From the NCBI GenBank assembly GCA_023413555.1, contig JAEZPG010000027.1:1-54187 (forward strand): a DNA stretch of 54,187 nucleotides, given 5' to 3'. The DNA is from Bacillota bacterium (GTDB lineage: Bacteria > Bacillota > Clostridia > Lachnospirales > Lachnospiraceae). The translations under genes were made by a program, and so were the position numbers. Under the pieces are notes generated by a model, which was given only the letters and a program-made list of their open reading frames with translations, did not search any database and was not told the origin of the DNA. Shown here piece after piece: positions 1-8,022 of the stretch; position 1 is the first letter of the stretch; the number at the start of each line of letters is the position of its first letter.

Positions 1-63
1 CACACATTGCTGTGACATCTTTTTTATTGCTTCAGATGTGTTTAATAGATTGCTTTCTGTCAT
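1..63 (-). CDS. N-terminal 21 codons of an unknown gene, cut by the window edge
   Basis: An ATG on the minus strand at 63-61 opens a frame that stays open to the window edge (begins MTESNLLNTSEAIKK). A good ribosome binding site (AGGAGAG) lies about 5 nt upstream, which decides the start. The visible residues are polar and give no family. A long palindrome (91-162) sits just upstream of the ribosome binding site, so the gene may be controlled there. Function cannot be judged from this fragment. Confidence 0.55.
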   Translation of the reverse strand, partial: MTESNLLNTSEAIKKMSQQCV

Positions 64-90
64 TTAGTCTCTCCTCTCTATTTTTGTTGA

Positions 91-162
91 GGAAATTTCA
101 TAGTTAATTTTATTGATCTCGACGTCATAAATGATGTACAAAGTTAATTATGAAATTTTCCC
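91..162. repeat. 72-nt palindrome upstream of the edge gene
   Basis: The outer arms 91-107 (GGAAATTTCATAGTTAA) and 144-162 (TTAATTATGAAATTTTCC) are near-perfect inverted repeats, and partial complementarity continues inward through GACGTCAT/ATGATGTAC at 121-139. It lies in the 5' leader of the gene starting at 63. It could be a double operator or an RNA hairpin. No known riboswitch consensus was recognised. Confidence 0.55.
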
Positions 163-280
163 ACAATTGTAGTATAACATAATTTTAACACAAAATATAC
201 TGTTCACAAAAATTTAATAAGATTATATAAAATTTACAGGGTACCTCAGAGGCTGCAAGACCTCTTTCACCACTTCTATG

Positions 281-331
281 CAAAAAACATATCTCCTGTT
301 TATAAATATGCTTTATAACAAGAGATATGTT
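281..331 (-). terminator. Intrinsic terminator after argF
   Basis: Arms 317-331 and 286-300 form a 15-bp stem with one G-U pair and a 16-nt loop. On the minus strand it is followed by six T (plus-strand A at 282-287). It lies about 50 nt past the argF stop, so it most likely ends the argF transcript. The stretch 231-275 beyond it has a small GAGG/CCTC hairpin that I cannot explain. Confidence 0.75.
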
Positions 332-378
332 CCACTCAGACAATATATTTACTAATATTAATTTATTCATTCCTAAAA

Positions 379-1326
379 CTATATATTCGAGGTATTACCT
401 AATGTAGCCACCATTACCGCTTTTATAGTGTGCATACGGTTCTCAGCTTCATCAAACACTATATCTGCGTTTGCTTCAAATACTTCCTCTGTAACTTCTT
501 TTCCCTTTACAGCTGGTAAGCAGTGCATGAAGATCGTCTTGTCATTCTCTGTCATGGCCATAAGTTTACTATTCACTTGGTATGGCTGTAATAGAGCAAT
601 ACGTTCTGCTGCCTTCTCTTCTTCTCCCATAGAGCACCACACGTCTGTATATATTACATCAGCCCCTTTAACCATGTTAAGGTCATCTGTTAACGTTAAC
701 TTAGAACCAGATTCTTTTGCATATTCTTCACACTGCTCCACCAACGTATCCAATGGCCATAACTGCTTTGGCGCAAGAATTGTAATATGAATCCCCATCT
801 TGGTACAGCCAATCATTAAACTATTACCCATATTGTTACGTCCATCTCCTACGTAAACAAAGTTCAATCCCTTTAGATAACCAAAATGCTCCTTCATTGT
901 GAGTATATCTGCTAAAATCTGGGTAGGGTGATAGGTATCTGTTAACCCGTTCCATACTGGTACCTTACTATACTTGGCAAGCTTCTCCACATTCTCCTGC
1001 TTAAATCCACGAAATTCTATCCCATCAAACATTCTGCCTAATACTCTTGCTGTATCTTCCACGCTTTCTTTGTAACCTAATTGTATATCGTCTTTTCCCA
1101 AATATTCAGGGTGACCACCCTCATCAACACAGGCTACAGTAAAAGAGCATCTTGTTCTCGTGGATGGTTTTTCAAAGATTAGGGCTATATTCTTGCCTTT
1201 TAAGCTATTGCCGGTAATCCCTTTTTTCTTATCTGCTTTTAACTTCGCAGCTAAGTCTAATAAATAATTAATTTCTGCCGGTGTAAAATCCTTCAATGTC
1301 AGAAAACTTCTTCCTGATAAATTCAT
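379..1326 (-). CDS. argF: Ornithine carbamoyltransferase
   Basis: Catalyses carbamoyl phosphate + ornithine to citrulline + phosphate, in the cytoplasm, in arginine synthesis (or in reverse in catabolism). At 315 aa it has the usual family length. The carbamoyl-phosphate loop STRTR is near residue 55, the HPTQ motif near 133, the ornithine-binding SMGEE loop near 233 and the HCLP motif near 270. The start has an AAAGGG site. It stands alone between two terminators. Two ARG-box-like sites overlap and follow its promoter, so ArgR/AhrC-type control by arginine is likely and favours the anabolic name argF over a catabolic arcB. Confidence 0.95.
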   Translation of the reverse strand: MNLSGRSFLTLKDFTPAEINYLLDLAAKLKADKKKGITGNSLKGKNIALIFEKPSTRTRCSFTVACVDEGGHPEYLGKDDIQLGYKESVEDTARVLGRMFDGIEFRGFKQENVEKLAKYSKVPVWNGLTDTYHPTQILADILTMKEHFGYLKGLNFVYVGDGRNNMGNSLMIGCTKMGIHITILAPKQLWPLDTLVEQCEEYAKESGSKLTLTDDLNMVKGADVIYTDVWCSMGEEEKAAERIALLQPYQVNSKLMAMTENDKTIFMHCLPAVKGKEVTEEVFEANADIVFDEAENRMHTIKAVMVATLGNTSNI

Positions 1327-1344
1327 AACAGCACGCCCTTTCTA

Positions 1345-1383
1345 ATTAGTATATTTATTCATTAATATGTAGATTTATACATT
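1345..1383 (-). promoter_or_regulatory. Tandem ARG-box-like operators
   Basis: Two 19-nt sites lie at 1345-1363 (AATGAATAAATATACTAAT on the minus strand) and 1365-1383 (AATGTATAAATCTACATAT). Each resembles the Bacillus ArgR/AhrC consensus (about 14 and 13 matches of 19). Their centres are 20 bp apart, two helical turns, as expected for an ArgR hexamer. The upstream site overlaps the argF -10 box. Confidence 0.55.
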
Positions 1384-1407
1384 AACTCTATTTCTTTCAT
1401 TTGTCAA
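1379..1407 (-). promoter_or_regulatory. argF promoter, sigma-A type
   Basis: A consensus -35 TTGACA (1407-1402) is followed after a 17-bp spacer by TAATGT (1384-1379). It lies about 55 nt upstream of the argF start and its -10 overlaps an ARG-box-like site, which fits repression. Confidence 0.6.
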
Positions 1408-1443
1408 CTACTTTTTAGATATTTATAGAATTTCCTAAGTAAT

Positions 1444-1478
1444 AAAAAAACATAGAGTAGCCGAGATGCTACTCTATG
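1444..1478 (-). terminator. Terminator after the LtaS-type gene
   Basis: A perfect 11-bp stem (CATAGAGTAGC/GCTACTCTATG, arms 1468-1478 and 1451-1461) with a 6-nt loop is followed by seven T on the minus strand (1450-1444). It lies 9 nt past the stop codon. Confidence 0.85.
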
Positions 1479-1486
1479 AATTTTTA

Positions 1487-3394
1487 TTAATTCAATTCAT
1501 CCTCTGGCGACATTGGTTTACTTGTTTCATCACTGCTCTCAATCACAATATCCCTGTTATGACTATACATACTTGCCATCAAATCATTATCCAATATATA
1601 AGTAGAAGTTTGTTTCACTTTCAAGGCACGCTCATAATCATTTCTGAATAGCTCTATGTCCTGTTTAACTCCACTATTGATATTCCAGGCTCGACTGCCG
1701 TCAAAAAGCTTCTCCCTAGAAATTTCAAACATTATATTATCTTTAATAAAAGAACCTTCAAACAAGTATACGGTAAATGCCACAAATCCTGAGTCTGAAT
1801 TAACAAGATCCCGCCCTAGCACATACGGCTGAGGAATCTTAATATCAAAAAGATTTGCTATAGTAGGCAGAAAGTCAATCTGTCCACCAGTGGTTGAAAT
1901 GGTATCCGTCACACCGCTATTTGGAACATGTATAATTAACGGAACTTTAAACATTTCATCATAGTCATAACTCTTTCCAATAAAATTAGATACCGTTTTA
2001 TAATTCTCATCCATATTACAATTTAGTCCATGATGATCCCCATACATAGCAATTACCGTATTATCATACAACCCCTCTGCTTTTAACTGCTGAATAAATT
2101 GTCCAATGGCTGCATCCGTATATGCTACCGTCTCTAGATAGCTGCCGAAGGCAGTACCCTTATCTTGATCCAATAAATCAATCATTTCCATCTCCGCTGG
2201 TAAAATATATGGATGATGATTTGTCAATGTTATAATAAAAGAGAAGAATGGATTTTCTTGTTTTTTCAGTATATCTATTGTCTGTCTAAACATAGATTTA
2301 TCGCTAATACCCAATCCTATAATCTCATCACTAATTAAATCTTCCTGACTGTAAAATTGCTGAAATCCTTGATATGGATAGGCATTTTCCCTATTCCAGA
2401 AGCTGCCCTCATATCCATGGATAGCCATGGCTGTATACCCTTGATTTCTCATTAGCCATGGAAGCCCATTATAGGTGTTGGTGGTATATAGACTATAGCA
2501 TTCGCGGTCAATTACGGGATATAAACTATTTAGTGTGGTAAATTCTGCATCTACTGTATTGCCTTTTCCTATATTAGAGTAAAAATTATTAAAATAAATA
2601 GTATCATTTCTCAATAATTCATTGATATTAGGTGTTAGCTCCTGTCCATTATAGGTGGCTCCCACAACAAAATTCTGTAGTGACTCCATCTGAATGACAA
2701 TTAAATTCTTTCCTTTGCATATCCCTTGGTAAATGTCTGCTTTAGGCGTTTCTTTTACCTCGTCCACCTCATCTAACACTTCTTTTTTCGTTACTGACTT
2801 ATTGCCCAAGTTGTTAACCACGCTATAATATGCATCATTGAGATGATTGCTAAAGAATTCAATCGAGTTAAACTTGCGAATCAGCTTAGCATCCATAGGA
2901 TTAATTGACGCCACTACTAATGCTAAAATCAAAACCCATCTGCATCTGTTTACTACTCTTCTCGTAATATGAAGTTGTTCTGCCCATTCCTTTGCATACT
3001 TGCAAAATAAATAGAAGGTCGCAGGTACTTCAAACAATAAAATAAAACTGGCCGGAATTAATGTGGCTATAAAACTATTAGGAACCTTTGCAACATTAGA
3101 AGCCTGCCACAACTGTTTGACAGATACTGTTTGGTTATAGTAATTAAAATACATGGAGTCTGCAAACATTAAGACTGAGAATCCTACATACAGTATAAAG
3201 AAAACCACATTTTTATATTTGAATTTACTTGTACCAAACTCAAAAAAAATTAATAACAAAATCAATATGCTTCCCAAAGTTACTAAGCTTCCTAGCAAGT
3301 TCACATTAATTAAGCTATAATAGGTAAATAGCTTTATACACATTAGCACAATTAACATCCACGGTGATGTAATAAAGCTTTTCACTTTTGCCAT
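1487..3394 (-). CDS. LTA synthase family sulfatase, membrane-anchored (LtaS/YfnI-like)
   Basis: A polytopic membrane protein of 635 aa. About five hydrophobic segments fill residues 1-170, then an extracytoplasmic sulfatase-fold domain follows. Metal- and nucleophile-site motifs of the LtaS family are visible: IQMESLQ near 233, the catalytic Thr in GNTVDAEF near 278, WNRENAYP near 330 and YGDHHG near 469. Relatives transfer glycerol phosphate from phosphatidylglycerol to build lipoteichoic acid, or add phosphoglycerol to other envelope glycans. Which acceptor is used here cannot be told. The gene is monocistronic, with GGGAGG before the start and its own promoter and terminator. Confidence 0.85.
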   Translation of the reverse strand: MAKVKSFITSPWMLIVLMCIKLFTYYSLINVNLLGSLVTLGSILILLLIFFEFGTSKFKYKNVVFFILYVGFSVLMFADSMYFNYYNQTVSVKQLWQASNVAKVPNSFIATLIPASFILLFEVPATFYLFCKYAKEWAEQLHITRRVVNRCRWVLILALVVASINPMDAKLIRKFNSIEFFSNHLNDAYYSVVNNLGNKSVTKKEVLDEVDEVKETPKADIYQGICKGKNLIVIQMESLQNFVVGATYNGQELTPNINELLRNDTIYFNNFYSNIGKGNTVDAEFTTLNSLYPVIDRECYSLYTTNTYNGLPWLMRNQGYTAMAIHGYEGSFWNRENAYPYQGFQQFYSQEDLISDEIIGLGISDKSMFRQTIDILKKQENPFFSFIITLTNHHPYILPAEMEMIDLLDQDKGTAFGSYLETVAYTDAAIGQFIQQLKAEGLYDNTVIAMYGDHHGLNCNMDENYKTVSNFIGKSYDYDEMFKVPLIIHVPNSGVTDTISTTGGQIDFLPTIANLFDIKIPQPYVLGRDLVNSDSGFVAFTVYLFEGSFIKDNIMFEISREKLFDGSRAWNINSGVKQDIELFRNDYERALKVKQTSTYILDNDLMASMYSHNRDIVIESSDETSKPMSPEDELN

Positions 3395-3434
3395 TCTATA
3401 CCTCCCTTATCTGCAGCTTTCAATGACATTCTTT

Positions 3435-3463
3435 ATGCTACAACTTTTTCATTGTTTATTCAA
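3435..3463 (-). promoter_or_regulatory. Promoter of the LtaS-type gene
   Basis: A -35 TTGAAT (3463-3458), a 17-bp spacer and a -10 TAGCAT (3440-3435), about 40 nt upstream of the ATG at 3394. Confidence 0.45.
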
Positions 3464-3544
3464 TACTTTCCATGTATTGTTAAGAAAACCTTAGGATTTA
3501 GATTTGGGGAAGTCAGTTACATAATTTAAGTAATAATCAAAAGA

Positions 3545-3584
3545 GAGTTGTTCTATCACCGTAAACTTGGCTACAGAACAACTC
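3545..3584 (-). terminator. Terminator after the SPFH gene
   Basis: A perfect 10-bp stem (GAGTTGTTCT/AGAACAACTC, arms 3575-3584 and 3545-3554) lies about 10 nt past the stop at 3593. The tract after it on the minus strand is TCTTTTGATT. Loop 20 nt. Confidence 0.65.
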
Positions 3585-3592
3585 CCCTTTTA

Positions 3593-4531
3593 TTATACTA
3601 AAGGTTTCTCTTCATTTGCTACTTCAGTGATTGATTTCACTAATCCAGCAATTCCCTGAATCTCAGATGGAATAATAATCTTTGTAGCTTTTCCATCTGC
3701 TGCTTTAGCAAATGCTTCTAAGCTCTTAATTTGAAGAACAGAAGCACTTGGACTAGCATCATTTAAGAAACGTATACCATCCGCATTCGCTTTCTGTACA
3801 GCAAGAATAGCCTCAGCCTGTCCTTCGGCTTCACGAATCGTGGCTTCTTTCTTAGCTTCTGCACGAAGAATAGCCGCTTCCTTCTCTGCTTCAGCTTCCA
3901 GAATCGCAGATTCTTTCTTACCTTCCGCTACAAGAATTGTAGATTTTTTCTCACCTTCTGCACGGAGAATTGCTTCTCTTCGTTCACGTTCTGCCTTCAT
4001 CTGTTTCTCCATTGCATCCTGAATAGCTGCTGGAGGAATAATATTCTTTAGTTCAACGCGATTCACTTTGATTCCCCATGGATCTGTTGCAACATCAAGG
4101 GATACACGCATCTTTGTGTTAATAATCTCTCTAGAGGTTAAGGTCTCATCCAATTCCAGATCACCAATAATATTACGAAGCGTTGTTGCAGTTAAATTCT
4201 CAATAGCCATAATTGGATTTTCTACGCCATACGCATATAGTTTGGGATCTGTTATTTGAAAGAATACAACGGTATCAATTCTCATGGTTACATTATCCTT
4301 GGTGATTACCGGCTGTGGTGCAAAGTCTACAACCTGCTCCTTCAATAATACTCGCTTAGCCACCTTATCCACAAATGGCCACTTCATATGAATACCCACA
4401 CCCCAAGTTGCCTGATATCCTCCTAACCGTTCAACAATATAAGCGTGAGCCTGTGGTACAACCTTGATGCATGTAGCAAAAATAAGCAATATTAAAACCA
4501 CCACACCAATCAATACATACATGCTGTCCAT
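3593..4531 (-). CDS. SPFH/band-7 membrane scaffold protein (paraslipin/QmcA-like)
   Basis: A 312-aa stomatin-type protein. One N-terminal hydrophobic segment (residues 5-22) precedes a band-7 domain (about 25-180) and a long charged helix of repeated EAEKEA/AEGKKE units (about 180-240), predicted coiled coil. A short Ala-rich C-terminal region follows. Such proteins oligomerise on membranes and organise microdomains or regulate membrane proteases. It lies 20 nt downstream of an NfeD gene, and the SPFH-NfeD pair is a well-known conserved unit. The repeated Ala-Glu-Lys stretch is normal for the family. Confidence 0.9.
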   Translation of the reverse strand: MDSMYVLIGVVVLILLIFATCIKVVPQAHAYIVERLGGYQATWGVGIHMKWPFVDKVAKRVLLKEQVVDFAPQPVITKDNVTMRIDTVVFFQITDPKLYAYGVENPIMAIENLTATTLRNIIGDLELDETLTSREIINTKMRVSLDVATDPWGIKVNRVELKNIIPPAAIQDAMEKQMKAERERREAILRAEGEKKSTILVAEGKKESAILEAEAEKEAAILRAEAKKEATIREAEGQAEAILAVQKANADGIRFLNDASPSASVLQIKSLEAFAKAADGKATKIIIPSEIQGIAGLVKSITEVANEEKPLV

Positions 4532-4551
4532 TTGAAATACCTCCTTATATA

Positions 4552-5019
4552 CTATTCTGCTGCTTTTTCATAATCCGCCGGAGTTTGTTCCTCTACAATA
4601 GCTTTTACACCAGTAATTCGTACTATCCTAACAATTGCATCTTTAGGAATCACTCTGTTATCTGTAGCTCTTGCAGTCCACTCAAGTCCATTAATCATGA
4701 CAGTCCCCGTATTATTCAGATTGTCAATGCAATCTGTCACCTTCACTCTATTTCCAATCAAGCTTTCACTATTAGTAGGAACACGTTTCGTATTAAAAAA
4801 CTTTACAGCCACCGGTCTTGTAAACACTAGCAAAATAACGGAAAGAACAAAGAACAGAGCAATCTGCACCCATATATCAAAACCTAATAACGCTGCTATA
4901 AGAGCAAACAGAGCTCCCCCTGCAAACCAGATTGTTGTGAGTCCCAATGTTGCTATCTCAATTAAGATAAAAAGAATCAATAGAATAAGCCAAGCCATCG
5001 ATTCATTCATTATACCCAC
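4552..5019 (-). CDS. NfeD family membrane protein (short YbbK type)
   Basis: A 155-aa protein with two to three hydrophobic segments (about residues 8-75) and a C-terminal OB-fold domain (about 85-145). It matches the short NfeD form that lacks the ClpP-like serine protease domain. NfeD partners stomatin/SPFH proteins, here encoded directly downstream in the same operon. Start supported by AAAGGAG before the ATG. Confidence 0.85.
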   Translation of the reverse strand: MGIMNESMAWLILLILFILIEIATLGLTTIWFAGGALFALIAALLGFDIWVQIALFFVLSVILLVFTRPVAVKFFNTKRVPTNSESLIGNRVKVTDCIDNLNNTGTVMINGLEWTARATDNRVIPKDAIVRIVRITGVKAIVEEQTPADYEKAAE

Positions 5020-5064
5020 TCCTTTCCATAAGGATTATTAACTTTAACCTATCTACAATCTTAC

Positions 5065-5093
5065 ATTATAATGGCAGATAGTTCAAGCTGACA
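5065..5093 (-). promoter_or_regulatory. Promoter of the NfeD-SPFH operon
   Basis: A perfect TATAAT -10 (5070-5065), a 17-bp spacer and a weaker -35 TGTCAG (5093-5088), about 45 nt upstream of the NfeD start. Confidence 0.55.
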
Positions 5094-5121
5094 TCCCTTA
5101 TGTTAATGGATTTTTAATAAA

Positions 5122-5904
5122 TCATAATCGTCTTTGTCTTGCCACTTCAAACATAAGGATAGACGCAGCAATTGCAGCATTTAACGATTCTACCTGTCCC
5201 ATCATCGGAATTTTTATTAAATAATCTGCAAGCTGCGAGGTCTCATCTGTCAAACCATTTGCTTCATTACCAATCAAAAATCCACATGGCCTAGTATAAT
5301 TATAGGATTCATAATGTGTCGTACCTTGTAAATGAGCTGCGTACAGGCTGATTCCTTGGTTTTTCACCTTGATTACAGCATCCTTAAAATTGTCCACATA
5401 ACAAAATGGGACACGGAAAATAGATCCCATAGTGGAACGAATGACCTTTGGATTAAAGATATCTGCAGACTCCTTACTTAATATCACACCAGTAGCCCCC
5501 GCACCCTCAGCAGAACGAATAATTGTTCCAAGGTTACCTGGATCTCTAAGATTCTCCAACAAAACTATATGGCTCATTTGACTGGTAAGAATGTCTTCTA
5601 AGGAATACTTTGGCATCTTAACAATAGCTAGAATTCCTTGAGGTGTGACGGTATCTGACATTTCTAAGAACAGTTTATCACTAACCACCTCATAGGATAA
5701 GGTCTGAAGCACTTTTCCATGTTGTTTTAGAAGCTCTTCTTCTCTAGATTCCGACACATAGACCTCCTGAATTCCAAATTGCAGTGCCTCTTCTACCATC
5801 TTGAAGCCTTCCACTAAAAACACTCCTGCTTCCGCCCTTGTTTTTACTTTCCTCTTCAGTTGCATTACTTGTTTAATCTTGTTATTACTGCTACTGGTTA
5901 TCAT
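5122..5904 (-). CDS. TrmH/SpoU family RNA 2'-O-methyltransferase (YsgA-like)
   Basis: A SAM-dependent ribose methyltransferase of 260 aa, probably acting on 23S rRNA. The N-terminal substrate-binding domain is residues 1-95 and the SPOUT knot domain about 105-260. All three SpoU motifs are present: NLRDPGNLGTIIRSAE near 115, FLIGNEANGL near 210 and PMMGQVESLNAAIAASI near 231. The start overlaps no neighbour and lies 13 nt after the ktrA-like gene, so it is probably the last gene of the prmC-prfA-ktrBA run. Exact target nucleotide unknown. Confidence 0.88.
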   Translation of the reverse strand: MITSSSNNKIKQVMQLKRKVKTRAEAGVFLVEGFKMVEEALQFGIQEVYVSESREEELLKQHGKVLQTLSYEVVSDKLFLEMSDTVTPQGILAIVKMPKYSLEDILTSQMSHIVLLENLRDPGNLGTIIRSAEGAGATGVILSKESADIFNPKVIRSTMGSIFRVPFCYVDNFKDAVIKVKNQGISLYAAHLQGTTHYESYNYTRPCGFLIGNEANGLTDETSQLADYLIKIPMMGQVESLNAAIAASILMFEVARQRRL

Positions 5905-5917
5905 ATATACTTCCTTG

Positions 5918-6583
5918 TTATTCTTGATTATTCATAGCTGCTAGTTTATTTAATACTTCATTTATACCAATTACGATAAGAATGTCTTCACAGCTTAACT
6001 TTTCATCTGGCTCAGGATTGATGTCTATATTCTCACCTCTCCTTACGCCAATTACGTTAATTCTATATTTAGCCCGAAGATTCAATTCCTTTATACTATA
6101 ACCATCCCAGCTTGGAGGGACATCCAGTTCCATCATACTGGTAGTGGACGATAGTTCAATAGCATTAAACATATTACCCATCATTAGGTTGTGAGCAATA
6201 CGGATTCCGGTTTCCTTCTCAGGAAATATCACCTTATCCGCTCCAACCTTTCGTAACACCTTAGCATGAATCTCAGTCTGCGCCTTAGCCAGAACAAATG
6301 GGATTCCAAGCTCTTTGGCCAGAATAGTAACCATGACACTGGCCTCTAGGTTCTCTCCAATTGCCACAATAGCACCATCAAAGTTGCCAATTCCAAGGCT
6401 TTCCATGGACTCTGAATCACACACATCTGCTTTTATCGCGCAGGTGACAATATCTGCTACCTCTTGAATCTTATCTTCATCATTATCTACTACTAATACT
6501 TCACAACCACCTTCTGCTAATGTGATTGCTATACTTTTCCCAAATCTTCCTAAACCAAATACAACAAATTCCTTCTTCTCCAT
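5918..6583 (-). CDS. ktrA: Potassium uptake regulatory subunit KtrA/TrkA-like (RCK)
   Basis: A 221-aa cytoplasmic gating ring subunit. The RCK-N Rossmann domain starts with GLGRFGKS (residues 10-17) and has an acidic VVDNDED turn that binds nucleotide. The RCK-C domain is in the last 80 residues, including CEDILIVIG. KtrA opens the KtrB channel with ATP/NAD(H), and the RCK-C domain in Firmicutes binds c-di-AMP. It lies 13 nt downstream of the KtrB gene, which settles the partner. Confidence 0.9.
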   Translation of the reverse strand: MEKKEFVVFGLGRFGKSIAITLAEGGCEVLVVDNDEDKIQEVADIVTCAIKADVCDSESMESLGIGNFDGAIVAIGENLEASVMVTILAKELGIPFVLAKAQTEIHAKVLRKVGADKVIFPEKETGIRIAHNLMMGNMFNAIELSSTTSMMELDVPPSWDGYSIKELNLRAKYRINVIGVRRGENIDINPEPDEKLSCEDILIVIGINEVLNKLAAMNNQE

Positions 6584-6596
6584 ATTATTACCCTCT

Positions 6597-8018
6597 CTAT
6601 CCTACCATAATCTTATCCGTAGGCAATTTTCTACTATTGGTCTTCTCTCGCTTCCTAGAATTGAATGCTAAAGCCAATGTAATAGGCCCAATACGCCCAA
6701 GATACATGGTTATGATAATTACAATCTTTCCAATATCGGTAAGCTTCGTAGTAACGCCTCTGGTTAAACCAACTGTACCAATTGCAGATGCGGTTTCGTA
6801 TAAAAGATCTAGGAACCTTGCACTTTCTGTAATGGTTAGAATAAAAGTACTTATTACAAGTACCATAAAGTTCAAGCCGAACACTGTCATACTTTTTTTT
6901 ATAAAACTGTCTGTAACCGTTCTATTAAAGAGTTCTACATCCTGCTTGTTACGTATATTGGTCCATATAGCCATAAATAGTACCGCAGCTGTCACAGTCT
7001 TAATACCACCTGCAGTACCAGATGGAGATCCTCCAATAAACATCAGAATTATACTGATAAAAGAGGTAGATTCGTGTATCTCAATCTGTGGTATGGTAAA
7101 GAAACCTGCTGTTCTTGTAGTAACGGATTGAAATAAAGAAGCCATAACCTTATTACCAAACGACATATTTCCGATAGTTCCTTTATTGTTATACTCCAGA
7201 ATTAAGATTAGTAGACCGCCTCCAAATATAAGGATTAATGTCATTGTAAGGACTACCTTAGTATGTAGTTCCATCTTTCGTATTAATTTTTTCCCTTTCA
7301 CCTTTTCTTTAAATCTTCTCTTAAAGGTATGAATTATGTCCCACCAAACAGGGTATCCGATACCACCTGATACAATAAGCACCATAGTAACAATATTAAT
7401 CAGTGGTGAAAATTGATATGGCATCAAACTATTTTCTCCAATTAAATCAATTCCTGCATTACAAAATGCAGATACGGATGTAAAAATAGATATGCCAATA
7501 CCCTCAGGTAATCCATAATCCGGGATAAATCGAAACATAAAAAGTAAAGCACCTACTGCTTCCACTATCAAAGTACCCTTAATTACTTTCTTGGTTAGCT
7601 TTACCAACCCTTGAAGAGTATCCAGGTTATAAGCATCCTGGATTAAAAGGCGGTCTTTTAACGTAATTCTTTTTCTTAAAATTAGTAAAATGGAGGTAGT
7701 AAACGTTACAACGCCTAATCCTCCAAATTGTATCAAGATAAGAATTACAATTTTCCCAAACAAGCTCCAGTGAGTAGCCGTAGTTACCGTTGTTAACCCG
7801 GTAACACAGATGGAAGTTGTTGAGGTAAATAAAGCGTCAATAAAGTTGGTACTTTTGCCATTTTCCGCAGAGATTGGCAAGGTAAGTAGTAACCCTCCAA
7901 TCAGTATAGCAATCAAAAATCCATAAGCTATCATTTGTGTTGTAGTAAAACTTCTTCTGTGGAAAATGTGCTTTAACTTAGTCCTAAAACTATCACTAGA
8001 ATCTTCAAAATCACTCAT
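6597..8018 (-). CDS. ktrB: Potassium uptake channel subunit KtrB (TrkH family)
   Basis: A 473-aa integral membrane protein with four M1-P-M2-like repeats. Selectivity-filter-type loops are visible: TSICVTGLTT near 69, SAFCNAGID near 182, TTRTAGF near 298 and AIGTVGLTRG near 411. It moves K+ (with Na+) inward with KtrA. The start lies 4 nt after the prfA stop, so translation is probably coupled. Confidence 0.92.
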   Translation of the reverse strand: MSDFEDSSDSFRTKLKHIFHRRSFTTTQMIAYGFLIAILIGGLLLTLPISAENGKSTNFIDALFTSTTSICVTGLTTVTTATHWSLFGKIVILILIQFGGLGVVTFTTSILLILRKRITLKDRLLIQDAYNLDTLQGLVKLTKKVIKGTLIVEAVGALLFMFRFIPDYGLPEGIGISIFTSVSAFCNAGIDLIGENSLMPYQFSPLINIVTMVLIVSGGIGYPVWWDIIHTFKRRFKEKVKGKKLIRKMELHTKVVLTMTLILIFGGGLLILILEYNNKGTIGNMSFGNKVMASLFQSVTTRTAGFFTIPQIEIHESTSFISIILMFIGGSPSGTAGGIKTVTAAVLFMAIWTNIRNKQDVELFNRTVTDSFIKKSMTVFGLNFMVLVISTFILTITESARFLDLLYETASAIGTVGLTRGVTTKLTDIGKIVIIITMYLGRIGPITLALAFNSRKREKTNSRKLPTDKIMVG

Positions 8019-8022
8019 TCTC

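Noticed and set aside
231..280. Possible T-box or riboswitch on the minus strand (GAGGTACC and a GAGG/CCTC hairpin)
   Set aside because: The conserved AGGGTGG element and specifier structure are absent and it lies after a terminator with no matching downstream gene.
185..370. 61-codon minus-strand open frame downstream of argF
   Set aside because: It runs through the argF terminator hairpin and has no good ribosome binding site or family resemblance.
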